In this document: positions 1-32,691 of the stretch, in pieces
Layout of the letters: each line of letters opens with the position of its first letter
Position numbering within the stretch: the stretch's first letter is position 1
From: Echiichthys vipera
Lineage: Eukaryota > Chordata > Actinopteri > Perciformes > Trachinidae
Assembly: GCA_963691815.1 (NCBI GenBank)
Contig: OY829662.1
Coordinates: forward strand, 12,087,241-12,151,240
DNA length: 64,000 bases
Direction: 5' to 3'
The notes under the pieces: model-generated
Seen by the model: the letters and a program-made list of their open reading frames with translations, nothing else
Database searches by the model: none
Told to the model about the DNA's origin: nothing
Position numbers and translations under genes: made by a program

Positions 1-249
1 TTCAGGGATGATGGATTATGAAGACTGTGATCGAGTTAACAGAAACATAATATAAGTCTGCTTTTTTTTGTCCATCATGTGTCTACTCCAGACAAGTGAT
101 AAAGACTAAACACACACACACACACACTCTAATTGTATTGATAACTACCTCATAAGGAGCAAGGAGAGGGGAGGGTATAGAAGAAAAGCAGCTCTTGTTG
201 TATCTAAGCAACAACAGACAGCAGAGATGGTCCTTGATCACACAAGGAT

Positions 250-465
<216 letters not shown>

Positions 466-736
466 AGTGACTGCACATGTGCACAAATACATTCAATATG
501 TATGTCACTTGCACACACACTTTCCTATCCATTACCTCTTCTTCCATGAATTTGTTTATCTGCATGTGTGTGTTTGCCTCATTAATGTGTTTATAGGCGT
601 GTTGATGTTGCATTGGCGTTGTTTTGCGTTGCCATGGAAGTGACTGATGCCTTAAACGCTGCCACAGCCAGCGGAGGGGAGGATTTAGATGAGAACGTGG
701 GATGTTGAGATTTTCCTTCTGTTCCTCATACTTCAG

Positions 737-967
<231 letters not shown>

Positions 968-2559
968 AGGGGGGTCTGTAGCTGAGATTAAGTATTGGAT
1001 AAGGAGCCAAGCAACACATTTATGAACAAGGTAAAAGCTTCTGTCTCTGGCTTCTTCTGTCAAAAAAAGCAACTCAGAGTGACAGACCTACAGTGCCCTC
1101 TGCTGTATGACATTGGAAGTGCATGAAAAAAATGTGAAATTGAAAAGAAATATTACAATATTCCCACTTTATTGTCCTTCTGATGATATTTGCTTCATAT
1201 AATTTCCCCACACGTTTTTTTTTAGCATTTTAATTAAATTTAAAGCATTATACAAATATTTCCCTTCATGTCTCTGCCAAAATGATGGTGGTAATTTGGA
1301 CTTGTCATAAAGTTTTATTACACTTTCAATTGCTTTTGTAACAGTGTTATGAATAATTCCCAGCAGCATTCGACACGTCGTAACAAAGTCATCTCAAACA
1401 ATGTCAACACACTTTCATAAAGACTCCTTTGTATTTATAACAGGTGTCACATAATGGTTATAACCGTGTCATGCCAGTCTTATTCACACCCCTTCAAACA
1501 GGTCAGCAACATGACTCTAAATGACATGTCCTTTCTAACGTCTGCTTTGTATTCAGCCCTGGAATATTTACATGCTTTGGAGGGAAAATACATTACCGCT
1601 GTTTTAATAATGAATCTCAGCGAGTGTGTCCTTGTGTGAAAGTTCACACTGACTTGAAACGTTCATATTACAGATTCTTTTTTTTCTCCTTGTTCACAGA
1701 TTGCATTTAAATATGCATAGTGGGGAGATTGCATCTGATAAATGCAGTTGTAGAGGATTTAGTATGATCCTGTTTCTGCTCACCGTCTGTCATGTGTGCG
1801 TTTACTGTCAGAAACAAAAGATTGATTTTCTTTGTTATGAAACCTGTTATTCTCTTCCTTCCTTTTCTCTTCAGTTATTGCTTAATTAATGCTATATATG
1901 ACTCCTTTAGCTGCTCCTTTAGTTTTGTTGTGTGTTCACATGCTGTTGCTAAGTGGGGCAGTGGTGGAGTCGGCCCATTGGCCACTTACAGTAGATGTTG
2001 TCGCCATGGTGAAAGTGGCATGCTTGCGCTACCCCGTCCCTTACTCCTGTTGCTATGTAACAACACTCCTCCTTTTTTCTCCATTTGTCAGTTATCTCAC
2101 AGGAAAACGCCATGCCTCCTTCACGTTAAGTGCTCACCTATTGCCTGAACATGTGAGAGAGAGTACGCTACAAGGGAGAAGAGGGTAGTTAAATTATCAC
2201 CTACATTTACTTTTACATCAGAATTTGTGAGAAGGGCTTAGTGCGAGTAGTATTTTGTTATTTTTGTCAATTTTACATTTGTCTGTGCCCTAACACCCAC
2301 CAGTGTTGTAATCCATGTTTTGGATCCATGCTGGACAAACTACATGATGAAACCATTTCTAAATCACCCTGAGCATCATTTTGAGCATTATACGTTCTGT
2401 AAAAATACATTTTCATATCTGAGCATATCAGACCACATATAAGCCAATATGTCTGTGATAATATCGGCCGGCCGATATATTTACTACTTCTTTCATTGCC
2501 ATACTTAGAAATATAAGAAACATGAACATAGTTTTCCTACAAACCCTTTTTTTTTCATT

Positions 2560-2800
2560 TAAAGGGGACATATCATGAAAAAGTTTGTGAACATACATTT
2601 GAGTATCTGGAGTGCCTACCAACCCACAAACTGTGATCCGTCTGTATCAGAAAACATGACGTTCAAATTTGGCAATATATTGCTCTCATATGAGTGTATA
2701 CTGTATGCTCCCATATATAGTACAGAGAGACAACTTTGCTTGGACCGAAGCTCATATCTTTTGTGTTTGCTCTCCGGCCTAAGGGTGACTTGCAGTGACT
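2560..2800 (+). mobile_element. Probable MITE fragment with TTTAAAGGGGACATATCATG end
   Basis: It starts with the AAAGGGGACATATCATGAAA end seen in many fish non-autonomous DNA transposons flanked by TTAA. The right end is not clear and the internal sequence differs from the six-copy family listed elsewhere. Confidence 0.5.
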
Positions 2801-2820
2801 CAGTGCTCCATCTGTGCACG

Positions 2821-2821
2821 G

Positions 2822-2853
<32 letters not shown>

Positions 2854-2858
2854 TGTGT
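2821..2858. repeat. (GTGC)n tetranucleotide run
   Basis: About nine GTGC units, 50 bp upstream of the C2 exon acceptor. It is the same motif as the CGTG block at 901-948. Confidence 0.9.
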
Positions 2859-2909
2859 TCACACACATATGGTTCCATTTTCTCTCTCTATCTCCCTTTC
2901 GTCTTCTAG

Positions 2910-18950
<16,041 letters not shown>

Positions 18951-20096
18951 GGAGAGAGCAGGGGGGGGGGACACGAAAGCATGGACTGACGCTGACTACA
19001 GGATCCTTCTGAACTCCAACATATGATCCCACCGTCAACAGACTTAAATCATCCTCAACAGTGTTGTGTCTAGCTATCAATATCTGTGTGAATGAGGAGA
19101 GGGCAGCAAAGTGCGCTGATATTTTTGCATAATTTCCCCAAGCATCTCATATAACATGTTCTTTATTCTGTATCTGTGTTTATCCGAACCTGCAGCCTTT
19201 TTTTCTAGTGTATGAATGTTAATGAGTCAGTTACTTTGTTGTTAGGTATTAAAGATGCAACATGTTTTCCCTTCTTACTACGCAACAAGCTGCAATGCAC
19301 GACAAGAACGGAACATTTTTCTGCTCTGTCCCGGCTTTATCTACTTCTGAACCGCTACACGTGTACTTTATATTTATAAAAAAAAGAAGTAGTATACCGT
19401 TACATGAGTGCCAAAGTAGATGTGGAAAAAAACATATATTTTGCAGTTCTTAAAGTCCTTGTAATGTTTTTATTCCCAACACACTAAAACCCCTAAACAG
19501 GAGCCGTTTCTATGTGTTGTTTTGTAGGACGTGGAGCTACAGTATATCTAACTCAACATACACAAAACAGAAGCACACTATGCTTAAGCTTACAAGCTGT
19601 CTCGGCCTATTCAACGCAGTGGAGTTCAGTATATAGAGTCAGAAAACTGTGGATCAAAGAGACAGTGTATAAAGTATAAAGATGCTATTTCCATATGCAC
19701 AAAGCAGATCTCTGTTGCATGCTTATTTTTCTGACTCTGTATGAGCAGTAGACTCTAGGATGCAGTACACGTCTAGTATCATTGTAAAGTTTAGTATTAC
19801 GATATAAGCTATGTTAATATATAATTGTTGTATGTTTTGAAGAGTCTTATTCTGAAAAAAAAGTTTGTAATTGTTAGGAAAAAAGGTTTTATTCCTGTTT
19901 TATGTTCCGCTTAACTCAACTTTTACGTCCAGAGAGAACCCTCTATTATATGTCAACCCCCTTTTTTGTAAATAGGTTTCAAAGAGATGTTTCAAAAAGA
20001 GAAGTTCCTTGCAGATTTTATACTATGAACTGAATGTGCTTTTACTACCTTAGAAAGTTTGGACATTTCTATGTTTAGATTACCCCTAAGAGGAGT

Positions 20097-20120
20097 ATAT
20101 ATAATTATATATACAGTATG

Positions 20121-20199
<79 letters not shown>
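20097..20199. repeat. (TA)n array in the prkca 3' UTR
   Basis: About 100 bp of alternating T and A with two short interruptions (CAG, C). It is self-complementary, so if transcribed it could form a long hairpin. Confidence 0.9.
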
Positions 20200-20203
<4 letters not shown>

Positions 20204-21075
20204 TTTGGCTGAATCTTTGGTAGCCTTGGTATAAGCAAACCTTGTTATATGTATTTCCACTATTTATCCATTGTTTTCTACTACTCAGTGTCATGGCGAA
20301 TATGCAGCACCTACTGTGCGTGAAATGGTTGAAAGCCCTCTTGCCTTGGTCGTCTCGGGCCCGACTCCTTCTGCAACGAAATTCAAAAGTAAGCCCTCTG
20401 AGGCTTATGTCTTTTCTTTCTTGCGTATATTGTGTGCATGCGTGAGGCATGAGAAAGACCCCTGCATGATACAGAGATCATGAAGCATGGAGTCCCCCCC
20501 ACCCCCCAATTTATTTCACAGAATGAGACAAAACCAACGAGCATCGTGCGCTTTTCTGTTCAACATCTCCTCCCACTCCTCGCTGTCATGTAGCCCCACA
20601 TTTGGCTAAAAAGCTGAATTATAAACAAGACAAAGTATGTGTAAAATGCTTCTGTTGGCTTTTTTGTTCAATGGTGCCAATTTTGAGTGTTTTTTTATTT
20701 TTTTAATTTACAGTCATTTCCTTTCACAATGTTCAACAGTGACATTTTCATAAAACTGCCATGTTCACTTTTAACCCCTGAATTAGTTACTTAACATGTA
20801 GACTGACACCGCAGCTGTCACATCTGGACCAAAAATGAGATTTTTGAATGTTTACATGTCTCACATTGAGAATCTTTATCCGAGGAGAGGAGGGGGAAAA
20901 AACTAAACTTTGGACCCATGGCAGAGATAATCACACGTCAGGCCAGTCAGGGTACAGTACCACTACAGTTAGAGCCACAGGGATGTTTGTATGCGTTTCC
21001 CTTCACTGCCCCTGCTTTTGTTAACCTGATTTTCCTGTTCCTCTGTTCATAGTGGTATGATGAATACTGTGTATA

Positions 21076-21081
21076 AATAAA
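21076..21081 (+). terminator. Candidate poly(A) signal of prkca
   Basis: AATAAA at the end of the A/T-rich 3' UTR. About 25-35 bp downstream comes a T/G-rich stretch (GCTCTGGTTTATTTGGGG), which fits a cleavage and polyadenylation site. Confidence 0.5.
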
Positions 21082-21495
21082 GTATGGAAAGTATGAACCT
21101 GCTCTGGTTTATTTGGGGATGGGGAAGTGTTAAGTATTGTATAAAGATATATAAATATTAATATACTATGTGCCATAGTATGTGACATTGTGAATGTGTG
21201 AAAAACAATCCTATTACGCAGACGCATGTAGTTTCAACAGTTTGGTGTGTGAAATATATTTTACACATGCAAACATGAATTTCAACATGTGATCAGGAGG
21301 TTAATGGTCACACTGTCAAAAGCAAGGAATATAGCCCACATTAGAATATCCATAACATATATAATATACACTGTTTAGTATGTACACCTTTACAGTTAAA
21401 TCCAAACTAGCACCTTAAAATTACACATACACTTCAATAAAGATATCTGTATCTAACAGTGTCAGTCTAAGCTTACCGAGCTGTCCTTGGTCCTG

Positions 21496-21498
<3 letters not shown>

Positions 21499-21576
<78 letters not shown>
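21499..21576. repeat. (CT)39 microsatellite
   Basis: An uninterrupted CT dinucleotide run of 78 bp. It is the only long CT/GA array in the window. It sits just upstream of the inferred first exon of cacng5, so it may lie in the core promoter or 5' UTR. Confidence 0.95.
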
Positions 21577-21579
<3 letters not shown>

Positions 21580-21583
<4 letters not shown>

Positions 21584-21852
21584 CATTCAGACAGCAGAGC
21601 AGCACCAGGCTTCTGCACTGACTCACTGCTGCATCGTCTTGCCCCTTAAAGCTTCTTGCGGCTTCACTTTACACTTTTCTGAAGGAATTTGCCACCACGT
21701 CGTCGTTGTTTTGTTCCAAGTAGTCACTGTCGAAACGGAAGGTATTTCTCTGCATTTTCATTTCTTTTTGTTCTTTTTTTTTTTAACCCGCAACTTTGAG
21801 CACAATATTTGCTACAAGAACAGGGACCACAGCGCCGACACGGGTCTCACAG
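21580..21852 (+). other. cacng5: Inferred non-coding first exon of cacng5
   Basis: Inference from splice signals. A strong donor, CTCACAG followed by GTAAGAAC, falls at 21852/21853. A pyrimidine-rich acceptor (CCTTTTTCCTCCAG) lies at 25461, directly before the coding exon. The sequence between the CT array and the donor has no long open frame in a coding style. The transcription start is not determined, so the left boundary is only approximate. Confidence 0.45.
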
Positions 21853-22748
21853 GTAAGAACCCAGGATAAGAACAAGTGTTTGCACGCATATCTTTACTTT
21901 TTTTTAAAACAACTCTTCCTCCTGATTAACTAGACATAAATTCCGATTTGTTTACCATATTCAATGATTAGTAAGCTGTGATGTTTGTTTTACCAATCGA
22001 TTTATCTGGGCTTTTAATCAAGTCTCCGTTGTCATTTATGCATTATGATTATTTTCCCTTTCTGTGAATTATACACAAACTGATATTCGGATACAATACA
22101 ATACCATGGGTGTATTCTAAGTCTAATATAGGTTTGACATTGACGTGTTATTATGAAAACTATACTCAATATGTTCAATGACACAAGTTCCCCTCAGGAA
22201 AATAGCTCTACAGCCAAATCATTTGTAAGAAGGTTGTAGAAGGTCAAATGTACCACTGATGTTTCAGTGTGGATCCCTCTATCTTTAATCCTTCATTAAT
22301 TTTAAGGAATGTGGAAGTTTGGACATATGAAGAGATACGCCTGAATGTAATAACTCAAGGTGTGAAATAGATCTGTAGGATTTGCATGTGACAGGGCTCT
22401 ATAGTCGTGACCACGATATTTTTAGTCATTTAGTAGCTCAGTTTGTCTTTTCACTTGGAAATCACACTGTTAACACATTGGTAATGACTTGATTAATCAT
22501 TTGATTGAATACAGCTCTCTGCACACTTGCGGACATTCCCAGGATAATTGTGCTTTTAATGTAGAGTTCTCCAATCTGGCCGTTTCTCAACTGTGGACAA
22601 TAATAAAGCAAATTAATTTAGCATGAATAAAACTGATGAGGAGCTTCCTGTTGACCTAGAATAGAATCCGAGGATGCGATAACAGTGTCTCTGAGTTTAG
22701 TCCAGACAACTTTCTACACTCACTATTTAATAAAAAAGATAAAGAAAA

Positions 22749-22990
22749 TTAAAGGGGACATGTGCTTTTTTTCAGGTTCATACTTTTTTACGTCTTTTAG
22801 GTTTGTACTAGAGCATGTTTACATGATTTAATGTTCAAAAACACATTCTTTTTCTCATACTGACTGTCTGGATATACCTTATTCACCCTCTGTCTGAAAT
22901 GCTTCGTTTTAGCGCCTGTCTCTTTCAGACCCGCTCCATAAAATGCCCAGTCTGCTCTGATTGATCAGAGTATTTGGATAACAGGGTGGA
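22749..22990 (+). mobile_element. MITE family A, 5' part
   Basis: It shows the 5' end TTAAAGGGGACATGTGC, then TTCAGGTTCATACTT, ACTGTCTGGATATACC, TATTCACCCTCTGTCTGAAA, GCCTGTCTCTTTCAGACCC and CCCAGTCTGCTCTGATTG. It is truncated before the GGGGAATGACTGT landmark. It lies in the cacng5 5' intron. Confidence 0.8.
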
Positions 22991-23279
22991 GCTGGGGTGA
23001 TGCGCTAGGCAGCTTTAGGCTTTTTATAAAGATGTTTATCTGTTGCTGTGCTAAGCTAAACGCTAAAGAGAGAAACTTTGATTTTTCAAATGGCTGACAC
23101 GAGTCATCCAGCAAACTATTACCAGTGAGTTAGCAGGGAGCTCTGGTCCCTGGTGCCGTTTGCTTCAGTAAGTGCACACAATAGAAAATTGCCAGTTTCA
23201 CTTGAGTTGACCAGCTAAATCTAGTACTAGCTAGCTAACATTGAATTTGTTAGCTTGGTGCAATCAAATGCCTTTCAGG

Positions 23280-24060
23280 CAACCAGTGGAAAATGCGTGG
23301 AAATGCTTTAATGCTGAAGCTACAGTGAGAAAGGCCTAATGTTTGCAAAAATATAAAAAGCTGAATATTTGAAAAGAATCTTTAAAAATCTTAAAATGTG
23401 CAAAAATATGAAAAAGCTGAAAATTTGAAAAGAATATTAAAACAGCTTAAATTGGGCGAAAGGCCAGCTCTAGGAGAGCCAATGAGAAGCCAGCTCTGTG
23501 AGAACCAATCAGAGGCCATAACGCTGATCTCTTAGATCTCTGGCAGTGAGAGTGGAGACACCCTGGTGGACATTTAGCGTAAGATTTGTGTGGTTAGTCC
23601 AAAACCTGTGAGCATGAGAGAAGTTTTTACAAAGACCCTGAATCTGCTCCACTCCTGTTCCATTACTATAGGAGTCAATAAGGCAGTTGGTTTCCTCTCT
23701 GTCACTTGGAGGCTCACTGCCAAATATATGAGTCCGATAGATCCAAAAGCTACTCTATTCTCTCTTCCTACATTTTAATGTCAAAATGATGTAGGAAGAG
23801 TAAAAATTGTGGACATCATAGCTGTTTAAGAAAGATTTTCTTTCTGTTGCTCTTCACTCTGTGGTTGAACATTCCATCCAATACCCATTGAAAACTCAAA
23901 AAAGTCTGAAAACAGCATCATATTTAAACAGCGATCATTTAAAAACTGTAAAAGATTATAAAAATAAATATTAAAAAGCTGAATATATGAAAAAGTATGA
24001 AAGGCAGAAAAAGGGTTGAAAATCAACATAAAAGAGCTGAAAAAGCTGAACATTTTGATG
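23280..24060. repeat. AT-rich complex repeat with AAAAAGCTGAA units
   Basis: Two adjacent units of about 60 bp (near 23345 and 23402) share TGCAAAAATAT, AAAAAGCTGAA and ATTTGAAAAGAAT. Related units recur near 23975-24050 on the far side of a roughly 500 bp non-tandem segment. A duplicated GCCAGCTCT...GAGAGCCAAT / GCCAGCTCTGTGAGAACCAAT pair lies at 23462-23510. This suggests one composite element whose ends are short tandem repeats. Confidence 0.6.
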
Positions 24061-25523
24061 GTTGAATGTTTTTTGTAGCTAGAGGTGACTGAAAAATTCT
24101 TAAGGCATTTCCACCAATAAACAAAATGGCTGAACAGGGTAACAATAGTGGAAGGGTCAAAATCCTGAGGATTTCATACTGAAAACAACCAAAAACAAGT
24201 CCATGGCTATATTAAAGTACACAGTAACATGAATAAGTATCACTAATCCTCTATCCTATCAATCATAAGGTAGCCATGCCCCAATGCCTACTTCCGTTTT
24301 ATGGTCTATTTTACTCTAAATGGGAAGAACATAGTCCATAAGATTGGTGCACACATTCAATTCTAGTCTAAATTAATTCATTCAGACAACCATTCAAATT
24401 GGCTATCCCTGTACTTTGTCCTCTAGCTGATTCCTGCTTCCATCACCATCCAAACATCAGACTTATGTGTCTTGTATGGGATTTAAATCATAATCCTGTC
24501 ACCTTAGATGATGATTTTCTATGTCATCAGTTGGGCCAATTCTAACTCTTATACTGACTTATGAATACTTTTCTGAATTTCCAACCCCTTCAAGGGATTC
24601 TGCTCTGATTCACAGCTGTAAAACATCAAAACCCAGTCTTGAGCATTTGTATTCACAGCAGTAGGCATGCAACACATTTAATTTTCTCAGTCTGAAGGCT
24701 CAAACAGGTTTATTATTGACCCACACTGTGTGATTCTTTTGTTGGCAGGCTGGAGTCATCAGTGACACTGACTGAATTTGAATGTAGTGTGACTATAAAA
24801 CTTTAATGCTGGAGAAGAAGTGGGCAAGTCAAAAATTCTAAATATTACAAGTCTAAGTGAAAAGTTGGCCGTTCTGTTGGCAAACTGAAAAAAGCATTTT
24901 GTGACGGCGATTGATTTCTATCTACCTGCACAACAACCAAACAAAGATGTTGTTGATTCCTCCACCTGATATTTCATAGGCTGCTCATCATGCCGAGTAG
25001 ATTTGACTAAATCTCTCCAGCTTTGTCAGAGAAAGCACTCTGAGACATCATGTGGAAAGGAAAGAGAGATGAAGCTTCTCCCTCCTCATCCTCTCCGTCT
25101 ACAGGTCTGTCACGCCATGACAGAGTCCTTAATCGCCACTGAGGTGACTGCGTCAAACACACTTTTTGGGGGGTTTTGTCTACATAATAAATCTGCACAA
25201 TCCTAATAATCATGGTAATCTGAAGCGCTGAACGCCGCTCACTAAATAGGTTGACAGTTGACCAGTTTTCCAGTTATGGAAAACACATGGAAAATGAGAG
25301 AAAAGGTAGAATGTCCTTGAAAATCTTGAGTTGTCCTGGAAAATTATTCGAACATTCTCCTATTTATCTTTATTTAAAATCTCACTCTCTGGGTCTCCAT
25401 ATTGAACTTCCCTTAATATTTCTACCAGTAATCATTGCTTCTTGTTTCCTTTTTCCTCCAGATTGCTTCTCAGACTTTTCTTGATTTTAACCACCACAGC
25501 TGGAAGCTTCCCCTGCTGTCACC

Positions 25524-29887
<4,364 letters not shown>

Positions 29888-30880
29888 GGGGTGGGTCACC
29901 ACATCAGAGGCCAACTGAAGGTTACTAAAAGGATCACATAGGGTCACAAGGCCTAGTGAGTTTCCTTTCAAGAAAAAGATACAACTTAGATATTATTACG
30001 TGCGTTTGATGTTTTTTCACGGAGAAAAAATTGTGCAGCTTAGACTGTGGCCAGAGGGATTTGGAAAAATTTCCATCTGAGCCGCTTGTGTTATTTTATA
30101 CAGTCAGAGATGCTTATTGGGAATTTGTTGTTGTAGCAGCACCTACGTTTTTTCTAGGTGCAGGCAAAGTCTGCAGGTTTTAGGAAAATAAATGGAAAAC
30201 ATGCTTTTGGTGTTATTCTGTCTGCAAAGGTCCCAAAGTTAAATAAAGTAGATTACTTTTGAACTTTATCTGAAAGGGGAAAAATGTCCTGTGTTTTCTG
30301 TGTGTTTTACCCTCCAGTGCCTCATAAATGTTTTCATATTGTGAACATTTCAACTTTCTCATGTTGCAATACATAGATACATTCTCCTTATGCTTTAGGA
30401 CATTTTCTCTCAGTGGCATTATTTATGTACCGTGTCACATAGCAAAAAACAAACATTTGGCAAACCTAACCCTTTTCCCGCTAGGAAAGACTGTTGTTCT
30501 GTGTATGATGCAATGAAAGGACAATCCATCATTATAACAACCATCAGATAGCAGGTGATGGTCCTGTCGACAAGCAAACGGCCTGCCAGCTTTTTGTATT
30601 TGTACCTTGTTTAGAGAAACTGTTTTGTCTCGAACATCTTAACAGCAAGACACGATGAAAATGGTAGATTACCGCTTATTTGTAATAATCTCAGAAGTGT
30701 CTATCAAATCCTCATCAAACAAATTCTCAAATTGCAAATGTATGTCCCCTGTTGTCACAGCCTTGCAAATATAAAACATTTCTAATGACGCAGGTGGCGT
30801 CTTTATTGTACAATGTGATACCAGCTCTTATTTTTTGTTACTCTTCTGTGAATAAAGATACAAGGAAGGTGTACACTGAC
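29888..30880 (+). other. cacng5: cacng5 3' UTR (inferred)
   Basis: About 1 kb after the stop with no coding resemblance. AATAAA occurs at 30242-30247 and at 30851-30856. The second lies at the border to repeat-rich spacer and is the better end. Use of the first would give a short 3' UTR of about 370 nt. Confidence 0.55.
30851..30856 (+). terminator. Candidate poly(A) signal of cacng5
   Basis: AATAAAGATAC followed within 30 bp by GTGTACACTGACAGTGAG, a plausible GU-rich downstream element. Confidence 0.5.
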
Positions 30881-30982
30881 AGTGAGAAGTGCGTGCGTTG
30901 ACCGTGTTGACGCTGGCATTTGTTTCTTTGTTTTGCTGGATCAAATCAATTGGATGTAGAGAGGAAGGATTCATTTGCAAGA

Positions 30983-31250
30983 GCGGCACATTGGTGTGGT
31001 GGTTAGCACTGTCGCCTCATAGCAAAAGGGTTCTTGGTTTGAATCCTTCTGTGTGGAGTTTGCATTTTCTCCCTGTGTCTGCGCTGGTCCTCTCTGGGTT
31101 CTCCGGCTTCCTCCCACAGTCCAAAGACATGCAGGTGTTAGGTTAATTGATGACTCTAAATTGCGCGTAGATGTGAGTGGCTAGCGTCCTGTCCAGGGTG
31201 TACCCCGCCTCACGGCCAATGTCAGCTGGGATCAGCTCCAGCACCTTGCT
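30983..31250 (+). repeat. tRNA-derived SINE
   Basis: About 270 bp. The left end is tRNA-like: an A-box-like TGGTGGTTAGCACTG and, about 45 bp on, a B-box-like GGTTTGAATCC. The body contains GTGTGGAGTTTGCA, CTCCCACAGTCCAAAGACAT, GGTTAATTG and CAGGGTGTACCCCGCCT. I recognise this combination from abundant fish tRNA-derived SINEs; assignment to a named family is left open. The copy has some decay relative to the usual sequence. Confidence 0.85.
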
Positions 31251-31461
31251 TTTTTCTCTCCTTTCCTATTTATCGCTTTTGCGATTTTGTGGTTATCCCT
31301 GGGATAACTTTGAGACACCTCTGGGTCTGCACCTGCGCCCCAACCCCTACCCCCTTTCCTGACAGGCTAGATGTTATGGTGACGCTGTTACATTGGATTG
31401 CATAAGATTGTACAAGTGTGGTTTTTTTTTTGAGTGAGTGGCCTTTTGCAGGCATTCAGTT

Positions 31462-31800
31462 ATAAAGCAGATTGAGCCTTGATTCAGAAACTGTATTTTA
31501 TAGTTCTTGTCACAACTATAGTATATATAGGTAGAAAGTGCAGCTACTGTGCGTTTACAGTCATTCCCTGGCTGCAACGACGGTGCAGAGATGCTGAGAG
31601 TACAGATGCGGAAGACCAAGGAACACTGACCAATTAGAGCAGATTGTGCTTTTTCATGAGGGCTTGAGACTCATGAGATTTAAAGAGACAGGCGCTAAGA
31701 GGAAACGTTGACGTAAACAAACGTAACTTGTTTGTATCTTTTAACATTAAAGCATGTAAGCCAAAATACGAGTATGAAAATGAGTATAGTATGTTCCCTT
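31462..31800 (-). mobile_element. MITE family A, reversed copy
   Basis: Read on the minus strand it gives TCATACTCGTATTTTGGC, AGCGCCTGTCTCTTTAAAT, ATCTGCTCTAATTGGTCAG, CCAGGGAATGACTGTAAAC, CTTTCTACCTATATATACTA and CAGTTTCTGAATC in family order. It lies in the spacer after cacng5. Confidence 0.8.
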
Positions 31801-32654
31801 CAAGTGTTGTTCTTAAGGAATTGAGAAAAACTTTAATTCTACAAGGCTGCCTTTACCAGTTTGACCCCAAACCCTACCACAGACATTCCTCTAATCTTTT
31901 TTAATCATCAAATTGATCGATATATTTATGTCTTCTTAATGTATATTATTATCATTATTATTGACTATGTCTTTTGTGGATAAAAAGAACAAATAAGAAC
32001 AGTAGAGGGTGCTCTCTCCCCATCCATTCTGCTCCAAATCTTCTCTCCCACTGAGATTTCGCTCATGGACTCAACATGTGTTGCTTTAGCTTTCCTCTTG
32101 ATGTACTATGTACTCGACCAGGTTTAATCCTACACTACTGCTCTGCACGATGGAGGCTGACATGTTATACATTCAGATAACTCGTCACATCGCAGGAAAT
32201 AGGTATATAATTCATTAATGACAGCTCATTACATATGCAAATAAGTAGGTCAAGACAGGCATCAATAATATATACACCATACATCTGCTGTAAGCTTTAT
32301 GTAGACTTTATAAAGATACACGTAATGTACAATGTGACCGAAAGCTTTTACAGAGAATATAAAAGTTAATGTAATTATAAGCCACACAGGGCAGTAGATA
32401 TTCTGCCCTACCGAAAGGCTTTCATTTTATTTTACAATCACATAGAAAACTACTGCTGTTAAGTGTTTTTGACATCATCCTCAATGATAGTATCATCATC
32501 GCCATCATCATCACTCATGTTACTTTACTATAATCATTGTCATTAACATCAAACATCATTTTCACTATAATCTTTATCATCATCCTAAATACAACCATCT
32601 TTCTCACTCGTCAGTCATGGCTTTTGAAAGAGCGCTGTCATTGTTATTAACCAA

Positions 32655-32691
32655 TATCATCATCATCATCATCTTCATCATCTTCATCATC
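32655..32691. repeat. (ATC)n trinucleotide run
   Basis: TCATCATCATCATC with TTCATCATC variants. A second, poorer triplet cluster lies at about 32485-32520. Confidence 0.85.

Larger units (their letters stand above)
18951..21100 (+). other. prkca: prkca 3' UTR (inferred extent)
   Basis: Non-coding sequence after the stop codon. It starts with a GA/G-rich stretch and contains a (TA)n block at 20097-20199. The best candidate poly(A) signal is AATAAA at 21076-21081, which would give a 3' UTR of about 2.1 kb. The extent is inferred. Short open frames inside it have no family resemblance. Confidence 0.6.
21853..25461 (+). other. cacng5 5' intron (inferred)
   Basis: 3.6 kb without coding exons. 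It contains a MITE copy (about 22750-22990) and a complex repetitive block (about 23280-24060) with repeated AAAAAGCTGAA motifs. The part from 24060 to 25461 looks unique and I see nothing in it. Confidence 0.5.

Noticed and set aside
20242..20483. Short open frames in the prkca 3' UTR
   Set aside because: They lie downstream of the conserved stop codon, overlap in two frames and show no family resemblance.
30983..31040. Possible functional tRNA gene at the A-box/B-box-like sequence
   Set aside because: The acceptor stem does not close, and the downstream body is the standard SINE extension, so it is a retroposon.
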